Origin: Sipunculus nudus
Lineage: Eukaryota > Annelida > Sipuncula > Golfingiida > Sipunculidae
DNA: 64,000 nucleotides
Direction: 5' to 3'
Assembly: GCA_026874595.1 (NCBI GenBank)
Contig: CM049315.1
Span: 632,001 to 696,000 of the forward strand
The notes under the pieces were generated by a model. The model was not told where the DNA came from. It made no database searches and worked only from the letters and a program-made list of their open reading frames with translations. Shown here piece by piece: positions 1-9,951 of this stretch. The number at the start of each line of letters is the position of its first letter. The first letter of the stretch is position 1. Position numbers and translations under genes: made by a program.

Positions 1-1530
1 GTCCTTTTTCTTGAATGAAAAACGTAAAAAAATCAACAGATTTTTAAAGAAATGCTATGTCGCCAAAGCAATCCTTTATTTTCAATCCAGTAGCAAGATA
101 ATGTAAAGAAAGTATGATGAGTAATTAGCTTTGTTAAGTCGGTTGACACAGTCATGATTGTAAAAATGATATCAAAACATACCTTGCATAAATTCCCTTC
201 GAAAAGATAATCGAAATTTAAATGTCTCCAGAGCCATGTGTTCTCCTGTACAAAACAAAATGCTATACATAGAAATAGCTAAAACATCACTAAACGTATG
301 GAGTATCATTGTTTATTAATTACTGGATAACATGGTCTGTGTTGACGACAATTATTTCTGTATGCGTCTGATTTTATTCAGTACATGTATAAGACAAATC
401 AAATTCTGATACAGAGAGAGATGGTATCATAGTGAAAATGCTATTTGGTCATTAAACCCCAAAGAACTCGGATGAATGTTAAATGTAAATATAGGTCCTA
501 TCTGACGTCTATTAAGCAAAGATAATCTCGTGTATATCTATATGGAAATAGGCCAGAAAACGCCGGTCTCAATACAAAATGGCTGTTCGTTTTGTTTATA
601 TCGTTTTGTTAATATCCACATGTTTATAACATGTGGGGACCGTAAAGGTAACCTTAATACATGCAACAAGGACTTCTGGTGGCAAGTCAGATGAACCAGT
701 GCCTTTGAAAAATGCTTTTGCGACTATAGTGACCTCTCAGCTTCCACACATGTGAAACCAACAACGCAAGGAAACAAGGTTATTTTTGTTTGTCAGCAAT
801 TGCGCATGTACCGTGTTTACAAGGAGCTTGTAGATTAAATATTTATTCATATCTGTACTTTTAACATTATTAAAGGTGCCGATTCATCAACCTTATGAAA
901 AAGAATTTATGTGATTTCTCGCTTCCCCCGTATATATAAATGATCTAAGGTTAATTTTGGTTCCTATTTTGGAAAAGTTCTTAAGAGGCCTTGTGAAGGA
1001 TGTATGAATTTGTTTATCAAAAATATGTTTGTAAACATTGCAATGTTGACAAACGGGTTAAACATGTAACATGTATATGCCGAGATAGAAAGGTTACTTG
1101 TTGCAAAATGCGATTTGCAAAGGTCTGGCTTATCTGACTTGCTGCCAGACGCCCTTGTTGAATTTGTTTTTATTATTTTGACCCCCATATTATAAACACG
1201 TTAATAAAAACAAAACAAGCAGCCTGTGTGTGGTGATATCCACGTTTTCTGACCTATTTTTATATGCTCCAAGGGATTACCTTAAGTTTATAAAGGTCAG
1301 ATAGGTGATTAGGCTCCTTTAAAAGGAAACTTTTTTTTTGGGGGGGGGGGGGGTCATTTTTACATTTTTACCCACACACACTTTCGACAAGCTTTCTGTG
1401 CCTTTTTTAAATTACATATGCATACATGTAAAAGCATGTTGTTAGTATATGTTTTCTTTTAACATTCTACAGCAAATGTAGTCCATAAGCAACTTTGCCA
1501 TCCTGCAGCCCCCACACAACTTTATATAAT
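1..1530. other. Gene-free AT-rich flank
   Basis: I see no supported gene here. The sequence is AT-rich with stops in all frames. It holds a T8G15-like homopolymer junction near 1332-1353 and no recognisable repeat ends. A short frame on the minus strand (964-1188) has no recognisable motif and is treated as chance. Confidence 0.6.
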
Positions 1531-1877
1531 TATTAACAAACAGCGCCATCTATGTTGACGGGGGACTTGTCAACAAAGAGATTATGTCAACAAAGAGATT
1601 ATGTCACCAGTAATACTCTAGTTGACTCATTTTATCGAACTTTTTATTGACTTTAGACATATAAATCATTTTAAAGTTTGCAACAAGGATTCACCATTTA
1701 TCTCTCATCAACTGTTTATAGCAACCTGCTGTGTTGCCAACGTGTCTAAGAACCTTGGGGAATCCCCTTCCATTGCATTCACAAGGGATAGCTTATGTCT
1801 TGCGTAACCGGTGACGCCAGCTCGAGTACGCTTGGTCACACTCTGATTACCATTCACATAAACAAATCGTCTTCCCC

Positions 1878-2335
1878 GTGACTTTAATCATGACAAAGCC
1901 AAACAAACATAGCAAATGTGTGAACTGTAATAAGAAAAATGCTAGTGTTCGAATAAGAATCGATGATGATCTATACTGTTCACAGTGTGCAAATAAAAAA
2001 TGGCCAAACGTTTATGGCAACAAAAAAAAAAACAAACCTCTGCTCTGTCACAAAATGTTGACAACCCCTCTCCTCAGTGCAAGAGCAGCGATATTACCAC
2101 TGATACGACAACAGATGACTCACAAAACAATCTAATATGTGATATTCGCAACTGTAAATACAACAATATCTCACAGGGAGAGATGATCAGGTGTTGTTCT
2201 TGTAACAACTGGTTTCACTTGACATGTATGAACATACAGCCTGGGGATGAAGGCCTGATATGGAATTGTAAAAACTGCCGAAACATCCCAAGGCAACTTA
2301 AACATATTCTTTGTTAACTTCAGTCCCTCAGACAG
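1878..2335 (+). pseudogene. LINE ORF1 N-terminal part: paired zinc finger and PHD finger
   Basis: The first frame starts at 1878 (or the internal ATG at 1890) and shows a CxxC pair (CVNC) followed by CSQC about 25 residues later. At the A11 run 2032-2042 the frame changes. The following frame carries a C4HC3 PHD pattern: ICDIRNC, then IRCCSC, WFHLTC and WNCKNC. A TAA near 2316 breaks the frame shortly before the gypsy insertion. PHD fingers in CR1 ORF1 are thought to bind chromatin or protein partners of the retrotransposon particle; that role is family knowledge, not shown here. A host PHD gene is unlikely because esterase and reverse transcriptase follow in order. Confidence 0.8.
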
Positions 2336-2552
2336 CGCCAATATTATAAAGAGAGTACACTGATAGCCTGGAGACAGCCACACTATGATTTAATGTCCAA
2401 GACCACAAATACAAGAAGCCCAAGATGGCAACCCAGAGTGTCACATAGATACTAGTCCTCCAAGGACTTTAGTCATGGAAAATGTAACTTAAGTATGTTA
2501 AGTCCCTAAAAGTTCTAACCCTGGAATATTACCATCAATTAACGATACTGGC
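2336..2552 (-). repeat. 3' LTR of the gypsy-like element
   Basis: This 217-bp copy matches 7725-7942 except for a few substitutions (for example at about 2367, 2487 and 2501) and one A fewer in the run near 2536. It begins right after the ACAG duplication. Confidence 0.92.
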
Positions 2553-2580
2553 GTAACATATTTTTTCTCTTCTTCTTGGT
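2553..2580 (-). promoter_or_regulatory. Polypurine tract next to the 3' LTR
   Basis: Read on the minus strand, the bases just inside the LTR are a purine-rich run (AAGAAGAAGAGAAAAAA) ending about 9 bases from the LTR edge. This is the expected plus-strand DNA primer site of an LTR element. Confidence 0.6.
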
Positions 2581-2709
2581 CATAGAAATTATACTATTAT
2601 TAAAGCGAACTAGATATTAACTAAAGGGAACAAGCAAACCATTAATTAATTAAAAGAAACCAGACATTTCTGTCTCTCAAACGTTATCAATAGTGCAAAT
2701 GTACCAACA

Positions 2710-4509
2710 TTATTTAGACACATAGTCCTTTAAGTAACCAGGCAGTCGACGTTCACGCGTAGAGCGGCGAAGCTGGTGTATTGGGCTCAGGGGAACATCA
2801 GACTCGAGGCTGACAGTTAAGGGTTCCTCATGAACGGAATCACTATGTGATCCCTGGATAACATCTTCTGGATGAGGCTCCTCATTATTACTGTCTGTTA
2901 TACCTTGGGTATTCATATTGGTAGCACCAGAAGGGATTGCTGGTAAAGATAACAGTTTTGGTACTGGAGGAGGCTTTGTCGGGTAGGTGGCTTGCTTAGT
3001 CATGCTGTTATCCTCTCCGTCTGTTTCCTTATCTGAACTAGTAGGTTGCTGCTCGTGTACATAGGAGGGTACCTTGTAACATTCAGACCTTTTAACACGA
3101 TATGATGTATAACGAAGTTGGGATCCCGTGAATTTACGTAGGTTACACCATTCTCCATCTATACGTGTGACAAGGTATCTTTCCCGGCAATGAACCTTGT
3201 TGAGGTCTGCATATAAATATACAATATCACCCACATCAACAGAGGCAGCAGGATAGCGTCCGTGTCCATATGACTTTGATTTTTCACTAGGTGCATGGTT
3301 AGTAGTTCGTCTTTCGTATTGGTCAATGATGACTTTGTGGTCATCAATAGGTAGTTGTTGGTTGGTATACTGGTCTCTCTGGAACCAACTCTCCCTGGCA
3401 GAAAGACCATTTGACCTGATGCGAGAGTTAAGTCTGGCTGTTGCGATGGCGAGTGTTGTAGGGGTAATTTGCCCGCCCCTTGGGCTGTCGCGAAGGAGTT
3501 CTTGCTGTAGCTCCTGGATTGCCCGTTCAGCAACAGGATTCTTGTTTTGATTTTTTACCCGACCTAGCTCAATGGTAATTCTGTGATGGGTGAGGTCTTC
3601 ATCGTCTGTTAGACTAGAAAAACAGGGTGCGCAATCTGTTCGCACCACGACAGGGGGTCCATTGAGTGGACGCATTTCTAAGCACATGCAAATGAGAGCA
3701 CTGCGTACAGTATTTCGTTGTTCACTGTCGATCAGGCATGAGGCTGTAAATGATGTCACACATTCACGCATGACAAAGATAAGCTGCTGGTTACGTTTCA
3801 TGATATCTGCTGCATATAGAGTTCCCGCTGCTTCTGGAGGCTCAGATGTACTTTGTTCTACCGATGCTTGAGGAACTTTTTGTAGCGCACTGCACTGATG
3901 GCACCCCAATGTTACCTGATCAATTGCCTGTGATAAATCAAGTGCAAAGAAATATCGCTGGTGCCTAGATGGGTGATCAAGACGTAAATGAAGAGATGTG
4001 AGGAGGCCATGTAAAACTTCATGAGGTACCACTATACAGTCTCGAGGGCCAATTAAGGGTTCTTCACGACGTACTATGAGTAGTCCGTCCCGGGCGATGG
4101 TTGCCACGTTCAGGTAACGCCTTATGTTATGGACGTTTCTAACTTTTTTTGATGGTCGCGTACCTTGAGTCAAGTGTGCGTGTGTACGGCGTAATTCCGC
4201 GGACTCTGACTGTATAGTCTTCCAAGTGGATCTGGTTGTGTAGGGGAGATTTTCATTTCCGGACATTATATTGCCGACAGGGATTCTGTACACAACCGAC
4301 TCTTCAGATCTACATATAAATGAGCAAATCTGACATTCTTCATCGACACATGGAGCAGCATTTCTGCTTGCAAAGTCGGAGGGTACATTTGACTGACCTG
4401 CGAGGTGTCGGATAGATACCTGAAACGACAGGCTGTGGAAAGAAATGTCAACAATCGAGGACTTGTAGAGAACTGGCCTCTGCACAAGAGACGGTAAGCT
4501 TGGACACAA
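2710..4509 (-). pseudogene. Pol C-terminal part: RNase H tail and integrase
   Basis: The N-terminal residues belong to the end of RNase H ([16 protein letters not shown]). Integrase follows, with an HHCC zinc-binding pattern (LHLRLDHPSRHQ … CHQC), then the catalytic acidic triad: D in YAADIMKRN, D in VVRTDCAPCF, and E in NPVAERAIQEL. The last 100 residues are acidic and proline-rich and end in LRRSTRERRLPGYLKDYV, a common tail for this group. Integrase would insert the cDNA into the host chromosome. This 599-residue frame is the longest in the window and has no internal break, but it is out of frame with the upstream RNase H segment. Confidence 0.85.
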
Positions 4510-5087
4510 GGTTTACTGTCAGTCAAGACACACGTGGCTTCCTTAGCCTGGATGATATAGGGGCTGAAGTGCTTTATGGCAGCAGCGATAGCTAAACCTT
4601 CAACCTCGCAGGGCAACCATGTAATCTGACGACCGCGTAGTTGTGCACTAAAGAAACCTGCAATCTGGAGCTTCCCTTTCCGGGATATGTACAGTGTTGC
4701 CCCAATACCAGGCTTTTTCATGGCCCCATCAGTAACTATCCACAGACGGTCCTCTGGGTGCGGTAGCGTAATAGTGTGATGGGACTGTAGTGTAGCCTGC
4801 GCTTCGGAGAATGATGCAGATAATGTGTCGTCCCATTCAATCTTGTCTTTCGATTGTTTGCTTGCAGTTGCTTTTTCTAGCGGTGCGAGTACAGATGAAC
4901 ACTTGGGGAGTTGTATGCTCCCAGGAAGGAACGTAGGCCCTTGACAGTGCTGGGTTTGGCGCACGATGAAAGTGTTGCTATGCGATGTGGGCTGGCTTGC
5001 AGACTGCCCAGGTGCCATTTCCAGCCTAAAATAGTAGTAGTTTTGGGATATATTATTGTCTTGGAGGCCGACAGGGAGAGGCCACAC
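4266..5087 (-). pseudogene. Pol RNase H segment
   Basis: From the middle of this frame, RNase H acidic residues are visible: D in [13 protein letters not shown] in [15 protein letters not shown], and D in [12 protein letters not shown]. The upstream part of the frame is a shadow of RT. The RT frame gives way to this one near 4900, and this one gives way to the integrase frame near 4440, so two frameshifts border it. RNase H degrades the RNA strand of the cDNA hybrid. Confidence 0.8.
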
Positions 5088-5380
5088 TTGTGTATCGCCT
5101 GGAGGACTCGTTTCCAGTTATGCAGTAACTCTGTAGGGCTATTCCCACCACAATATAGGTCATCTGCTAGCTTAACTACGATACCTTCCTCCAGAAGGTC
5201 ACCTAACACACGGCACATTAGCTCTTCAAGAGCTGTTTCGGAGCCGGGCATACCCATTGCACATCTGGTGTAAACACGTACTCCATGGAAAGGTGATACT
5301 ACAACACAATACTTCATGGATTCTTGCGAAAGTGGTATCTGGTAGAAAGCGCTAGTTAAATCTGTGGTGATTATACATGT
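4877..5380 (-). pseudogene. Reverse transcriptase palm
   Basis: After an in-frame TAG (near 5380) the frame continues with [11 protein letters not shown], then the active-site motif [11 protein letters not shown] and the connection motif LRSFLGAYN near the end. The YxDD box is present as LADD. The stop lies where related elements commonly have a tryptophan, so a TGG-to-TAG nonsense change is the simplest explanation. A frameshift ends the segment. Confidence 0.83.
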
Positions 5381-6724
5381 CTATTGACTAATTTTGTGTA
5401 AGGTGGTATCCACATTAGGCATAAGAGATGGTTGGGGCTTGCTATACTGTCCTACCTCTCCGAAGGCTGTAACGAAACGGAAACCACCATTAGGTTTCTT
5501 TACAAGAAAAGAAGGGTTCAGATACTCAACTGTGATATTTAAATCCTCAGGGCGCTTTAAGACTCCTGCATCTTCCAACTCAGTCATTTTCCTTTGCAGT
5601 TCCTTAAGTTTACTGTCTGAGTATAGAGGTATGCGTCCCTTCCTCTGGGGAGGTTGTGTTGGACCCATATTGACGTTTGCCTGAAATGGTCCGGCAGCAC
5701 CGTTATAACACTTGTGTTTGGGATCGAACACATCGTCATACTCTCTGTTGGTGTTTATGAACTGTTTCCTCACCTTGTGTGGAAGGACGTTTTCTGGATC
5801 CAAGGAAATTTCATCTGAATAGTACTCTTTTACCTGTTTACTGGTATGAATGGGTTTTTGTGGACCTTCCTTGGGTTCTTTCTCAGTGTTACCCGTCGGG
5901 CAGAACACAGGACAGATTTGACAAAAATGTTCATTGCGTTTTAGCATGCGTGGATGCTTTGTTAATTTCGGGATGCGCACCTTTCCTGAGAGACAGGAGA
6001 TGATGGAAGGGGCCGGATACATGTCCTCAGGTCTGGTTGACTTAGAACAATCAGTACGGGGCTCTAATGCAAAGGATGTGTCTTCAAGTGGAGCCATGTC
6101 TGTAGGTACCTCAACTTCTATGTATTCTCCGGGCCAGATAGTAGATGTCTTTGCAGGGGCACGTAGGACACAGGCACGTCTTATGGATACGGAACTGACC
6201 TGCACAGATCCATAATGAAGTACAATGTCATCTCCAATTCGTACTTCCCTTTTTGCAGGGCGCGTGTGAATGTCATTTTTCTCCATAAAGGGTGTTCCTG
6301 CGAGTATGGGGACGTCAAGTGTCTCAACGACTAGGCCTTCAAATATAAGGTCACGACCATTCCGAGATACTATGAATCTGGTTTCCCCTGTAACACTAAG
6401 TTGAGACTTTCCATCTGCTTGGCCTGCAGACTGGGAACTCTTGGTAATTTGGACCCCAAGTTCCTCTGCTGTTGTTTTTCTTATAAGATTGGCTGTGGCT
6501 CCACTGTCAATGACTATTCGAGGAGTATGATGTTGGTGGAAAACATCTAAGTATGGAGACTGAGAGACCTGCACCTTCCTTGCGCAGGGTTGGGTGTCAG
6601 GTTGCGGTCTCTCACTGAGCGTGTCTACTGTACGACTTTCAATATCTTGTCCATCGTACTCATCATCTAAAATTTCTTGAATCAATCTAGCTTTTGTTAT
6701 GTATCGCCTATCTCTTTCTGGCAA
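5381..6724 (-). pseudogene. Aspartic protease and N-terminal reverse transcriptase
   Basis: The 447-residue frame has a retroviral-type protease with the active site VIDSGATANLI and the downstream ILAGTPFM hairpin residues. A linker leads to the RT entry region (FQANVNMG … GRIPLYSDSKLKELQ … NPSFLVKKPNGGFRFVTAFG). It is joined to Gag by a frame change at a T7 run. The protease would cut the Gag-Pol polyprotein inside the particle. Confidence 0.85.
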
Positions 6725-6734
6725 GTACTTACAT

Positions 6735-7251
6735 TCACTTAAAAAAATGATTGTCGTTCTGACGACCTGCTTGTTTACACAATGGGCAGGTTTTGGTCGT
6801 GTTCCGTGGAACCCCTTGGAAGTCTGATTTTGGTGTAAAGGACCTCATAGCTCGGGCTTCATGTGAGCAATGGATCTCCTCCAAAAGACTGTCGAGAGCT
6901 TGTGATACTTCAGGCTTTATAGAGGCAAGAGTGCGCGTACGGAGCTCCGTGCCATACCTTTGTTTAACAAGTTTTGGAAGGTCTTTATGCACAAGTTTAA
7001 GCCACATAACAGTAACAAGATTTTCTAGTGACGGAGATATTTCCTCATCCTCACACACACTGTCTCCGTGATGGCTTATACCACCATTACAGCGTAAGAG
7101 ATTGTCCTCAACGAAGGCCATCAGTCTCTGATAAAGATCCTCAGGGCGTTCATATGGCTCGCGTTTAATCTCTGCAATGTCCAGAAAATGGCCTCCAGTT
7201 GACTGGAAACCGAAATGTGCCTGAATCACTTGCCAGATTTGCTCAACTGAG
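6735..7251 (-). pseudogene. Gag C-terminal part with broken zinc knuckle
   Basis: The segment holds a capsid-like helical region (ERPEDLYQRLMAFVEDNLL, LKLVHKDLPKLVKQRYG) and ends in the first half of a CCHC zinc knuckle (CPLCKQAGR … NHF). The last cysteine of the knuckle is encoded in the next frame, just past the T7 run at 6731-6737. Because the break lies inside a single small zinc-binding fold, a programmed frameshift is unlikely and a one-base indel is favoured. Confidence 0.78.
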
Positions 7252-7569
7252 GTAGATTTTTTTCACAATGGTAGCTCGTGAAATAATGGGGCAATAATTT
7301 GCAATTTGGCCCAACATTAATTCAAGCATATTGGCTTTCTGTTGAGCTGTGTGTCTTTGTGGTACAGGAACATCTGTTGTATCATTCTCAAAACCTCGGA
7401 GGGGGTCGTTCTTACTATACTTTCTCCAAGTAAACCCCTCTGTCAGGAAGGGTGCAAAATTTGGATCTAATGTCAATGTATATGTAAGGTTCTGGCGCCA
7501 ATTTTCAAAACTTGAAACAGTCTCTGATTTGCTTAAGCACCATTGCTTTGGAGCTCTACATGTGGCCAT
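7243..7569 (-). pseudogene. Gag N-terminal part
   Basis: I chose the ATG at 7569 ([12 protein letters not shown]) over the in-frame ATG upstream because it lies at a sensible distance from the primer site and matches the start of the domain ([22 protein letters not shown]). The frame breaks at an A/T run of seven near 7257-7263; one base fewer would continue into the next Gag segment. Gag would form the particle shell. Confidence 0.75.
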
Positions 7570-7706
7570 AGTGACTATTGTTCTTAAAATCAAGTGTGTT
7601 GACTTAACTTATAAAGCTAAGCTCACAGTCAAGATTTACTGTGCTGTTTCCTTGTACGCTTTTGGTGTTAACTCACTTGGCACTGCTGTTTGTTGCTCAG
7701 TGGGTT

Positions 7707-7724
7707 ATGGAACCGCTGCCACCA
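7707..7724 (-). promoter_or_regulatory. Primer-binding site
   Basis: Directly inside the 5' LTR the minus strand reads TGGTGGCAGCGGTTCCAT. It starts with TGG, the complement of a tRNA CCA end, exactly at the LTR border. The priming tRNA was not identified. Confidence 0.7.
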
Positions 7725-7942
7725 CGCCAATATTATAAAGAGAGTACACTGATAGCTTGGAGACAGCCACACTATGATTTAATGTCCAAGACCACAAATA
7801 CAAGAAGCCCAAGATGGCAACCCAGAGTGTCACATAGATACTAGTCCTCCAAGGACTTTAGTCATGGAAAATGTCACTTAAGTATGTTGAGTCCCTAAAA
7901 GTTCTAACCCTGGAATATTACCATCAAATTAACGATACTGGC
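7725..7942 (-). repeat. 5' LTR of the gypsy-like element
   Basis: This 218-bp direct copy of 2336-2552 is followed by the ACAG duplication at 7943-7946. It should carry the element's promoter; no clear TATA box was recognised. Confidence 0.92.
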
Positions 7943-7946
7943 ACAG

Positions 7947-8287
7947 GAAAACAAATTAATGAAAGAAGAATTACAAGAATGTCTTAAAGTACAGTCAACT
8001 ACTGAAAAACTCCTCCGAGAATTGTCTGACAAATCCTGTAAATGTGCAGAATTGAACCATCGTATATCCAAAACCTCCAGTGAGAGACCTAACATGTCGA
8101 CAACTCTGCAGGATTCATCAAACAAACAAGCCTGGTCTGAAGTTGTATCATCCAACACAAGACGTCACTCTACTGGGACTATCAGAAAACGTGACAATTC
8201 TTCTGCTAATAGAGCGAACACTTCTTGTGACGATTGGCCATCTTTGAACGAGACCTTCCCTGTACCTTATCACGCAGAGAAACAAAA
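7947..8287 (+). pseudogene. LINE ORF1 middle part: coiled coil and linker
   Basis: This continues ORF1 right after the gypsy target duplication. The first 35 residues (LMKEELQECLKVQSTTEKLLREL) have heptad-like leucine spacing typical of a coiled coil, as expected for trimerising LINE ORF1 proteins. A polar, serine-rich linker follows. The frame is cut after codon CAA at the Helitron-like insertion. Confidence 0.78.
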
Positions 8288-8305
8288 CTAGACGACCAGA
8301 GGTCG
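8288..8305 (-). other. Helitron 3' terminus: hairpin plus CTAG
   Basis: Stem CGACC (8293-8297), loop AGA, stem GGTCG (8301-8305) on the + strand. CTAG occupies 8288-8291 and reads the same on both strands. It would act as the stop signal for rolling-circle transfer. Confidence 0.7.
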
Positions 8306-8399
8306 AGCGCTTGCCGGAAGTTGAAATGACAGACAGATGGACAGACAGAACATATTGTGGGTTTTCTATTATTTGAATGACCCTCGGCGTTTGCTGAGA

Positions 8400-9390
8400 A
8401 GTTGTGGCCTGTAAAATGACATATCAGACAAAACAACGAGGAAGCAGACAAAGCTGACCACAAAAGACGAACAGACAGACATACTGACACATCTGTGATA
8501 ACAGATTACCAGACAAAAGTGCCGAAGGTAAAGAAGAGCAAAATTAGCGATAGTTTATGTAGATAAGGTTTATAATTTTGGAGATATGGCCAAAACATAT
8601 GTTGGGGAGGTGAAGGTGCAGCGCCCCCTAGTGGATATATCAGGAAAATGAAAAATCTGTTTTGAGATATTAGTGTAACACATAAGATGTACCAGTTTTA
8701 AAAGGATTCCTGAAAAAAACTGTGGCCTGTAGAATGCTATATATGAGACGCAAGAACCAGCAAGTAGGCGTATTTGAGGACAACTGACAAACAGACAGAC
8801 ACACTGACAAAGTGACACAAGATTGAGACCAGATGGCATTACTAGGTCATGGAAAGGACTCAGGGAAAGAAAATAAGCCATAGTTTCTGTAATTGAGGCT
8901 TTGGGTTTTAGAGATATGGTCAATATAATGATATGTGTGTGAGGGTCATGTACAGCGCCACCTAGCGGCCATATCCGGAAAATGAAACAAAAGTTTTGAG
9001 ATATTTCTGTAAAATATAATATGCATCAGTTTTCAAATGCTTCTTTAAAAACTGTGGCCTGTAGAATGCTATATGTGAGACGCAAGAATCAGCAAGCAGC
9101 CAAATTTGAGGACAACTGACAAACAGACAGACACACTGACAAAGTGACACAAGATTGAGACCAGATGACATTATCAGTTTATGGAGAAGACTCAGAGGGA
9201 AAAAATAAGCTATAGTTTATGTAATTGAGGCTTTGGGTTTTAGAGATATGGCCAATGTAAGGATATGTGTGTGAGGGTCGTATGCAGCGCCCCCTAGCAG
9301 CCATATTCAAAAAATGAAAAAATAATTTCGAGATACTAGTGTAGAACTTATGATATGTCAGTTTCAAAAAGATTCCTGCAATAATGTGGC
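8400..9390. repeat. Core tandem repeat of the Helitron-like element
   Basis: The phrase 'tgtggcctgta' recurs at about 8404, 8722, 9053 and, degenerate, 9384, a period near 318-331 bp. Each unit also contains a 'cagcgccccctag'-type box and a GACA-rich stretch. The same unit is found at 59.5-61.2 kb. Confidence 0.8.
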
Positions 9391-9918
9391 CTTTGGCGCA
9401 AGATGAATGAAATCTCGAAATATCTCTATTCACGAGATATTTTACGAGATACTGCAAGACTTGTAATAAAATCTTGTAGTACTAGATGAATGCTACCTGA
9501 TGCAAAAAACTAGATCACTCTAGCTTTAAAACTGACAAAGTTAGAAAAATAAGATCCCTTATTTTCGAATATCATGACTTTTCCCCAAAAAATTGTAACC
9601 ATGGTTACGGCAAATTTGAGTCAGCTACACACCAGATGACAGGCCTTGGAATGACGATTAAAATGAGCTATTGTTGAAGTAGATACGACTAATAGTCACA
9701 AAGATATGAAGAAAAAAACGTTTTGAGAAGTTTTGACGACCTTGACCTTGACCTTTGACCTATTTTAACCAAAAACAATAGGGCACCTAGAAATTATGTT
9801 TTCCAACATCCCTGTAAGTTTCAAGGTTATTGTGGCAAAATTGTGGCCAGGAGAGTGGTGACAAACAAACAAACAAACAGACAGACAGACAAACAGACAT
9901 ACGAAACTGACCAATATG

Positions 9919-9945
9919 CTTGCCGAAATCTTTGATTCCGGCAAG
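9919..9945. other. Terminal hairpin of the Helitron-like element
   Basis: An inverted repeat of 12 bp with one mismatch and a TTT loop begins CTTGCCG and ends CGGCAAG. It lies six bases from the inferred element edge. A copy of one arm (gcttgccgga, 8309-8318) lies near the opposite end, so the two ends share a short inverted repeat. Confidence 0.7.
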
Positions 9946-9951
9946 CAAAAA

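Larger units (their letters stand above)
2336..7942 (-). mobile_element. Complete 5.6-kb LTR retrotransposon, probably Ty3/gypsy
   Basis: Two direct repeats of 217 and 218 bp flank minus-strand Gag, protease, reverse transcriptase, RNase H and integrase segments. A 4-bp target duplication ACAG sits at 2332-2335 and 7943-7946. Deleting the element plus one ACAG joins the two halves of LINE ORF1 in frame (…LRQ then ENKLMKEELQ), which independently proves the boundaries. The LTRs end in an imperfect inverted repeat (gccagtat/gccaatat), not the usual TG…CA. The LTRs differ at only about four positions, so the insertion is fairly young, yet the coding part has at least five breaks. No envelope gene is visible. 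The gypsy assignment rests on the RT connection motif (LRSFLGAYN) and domain order; it is less certain than the LTR structure. Confidence 0.9.
8288..9951 (-). mobile_element. Non-autonomous Helitron-like element (1.66 kb)
   Basis: On the minus strand the element ends in a 5-bp-stem hairpin followed by T and CTAG, and the next host base is T. This fits the Helitron 3' rule (hairpin, CTRR, then T). The host base before the other end is A, so the element sits between A and T without target duplication. Precise removal gives an uninterrupted LINE ORF1 frame (…AEKQ then NGDTN). The other end has a 27-bp near-perfect hairpin (9919-9945). Inside are about three copies of a 318-331-bp core unit and an ACAG/ACAA microsatellite (about 9866-9898). 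This architecture resembles the pearl/HINE class of bivalves and other animals. No Rep or helicase gene is present. Confidence 0.75.

Noticed and set aside
1878-2317. Host PHD-finger gene
   Set aside because: Coiled coil, esterase, endonuclease and RT follow in LINE order once the insertions are removed.
6731-6737. Programmed -1 frameshift site
   Set aside because: A -1 shift leads straight to a stop; the needed shift is +1 and lies within the zinc knuckle.
2710-7569. Endogenous retrovirus with envelope
   Set aside because: No frame after integrase has a signal peptide, furin site or membrane anchor; the Pol frame ends 157 bp before the LTR.
8283-9950. 5-bp CAAAA target duplication for the Helitron-like element
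   Set aside because: The duplicate would leave LINE ORF1 out of frame; insertion between A and T without duplication restores it.
9920-9951. Start of the esterase reading frame upstream of 9952
   Set aside because: These bases are the end of the Helitron-like element; the apparent start is TTG within its terminal hairpin.
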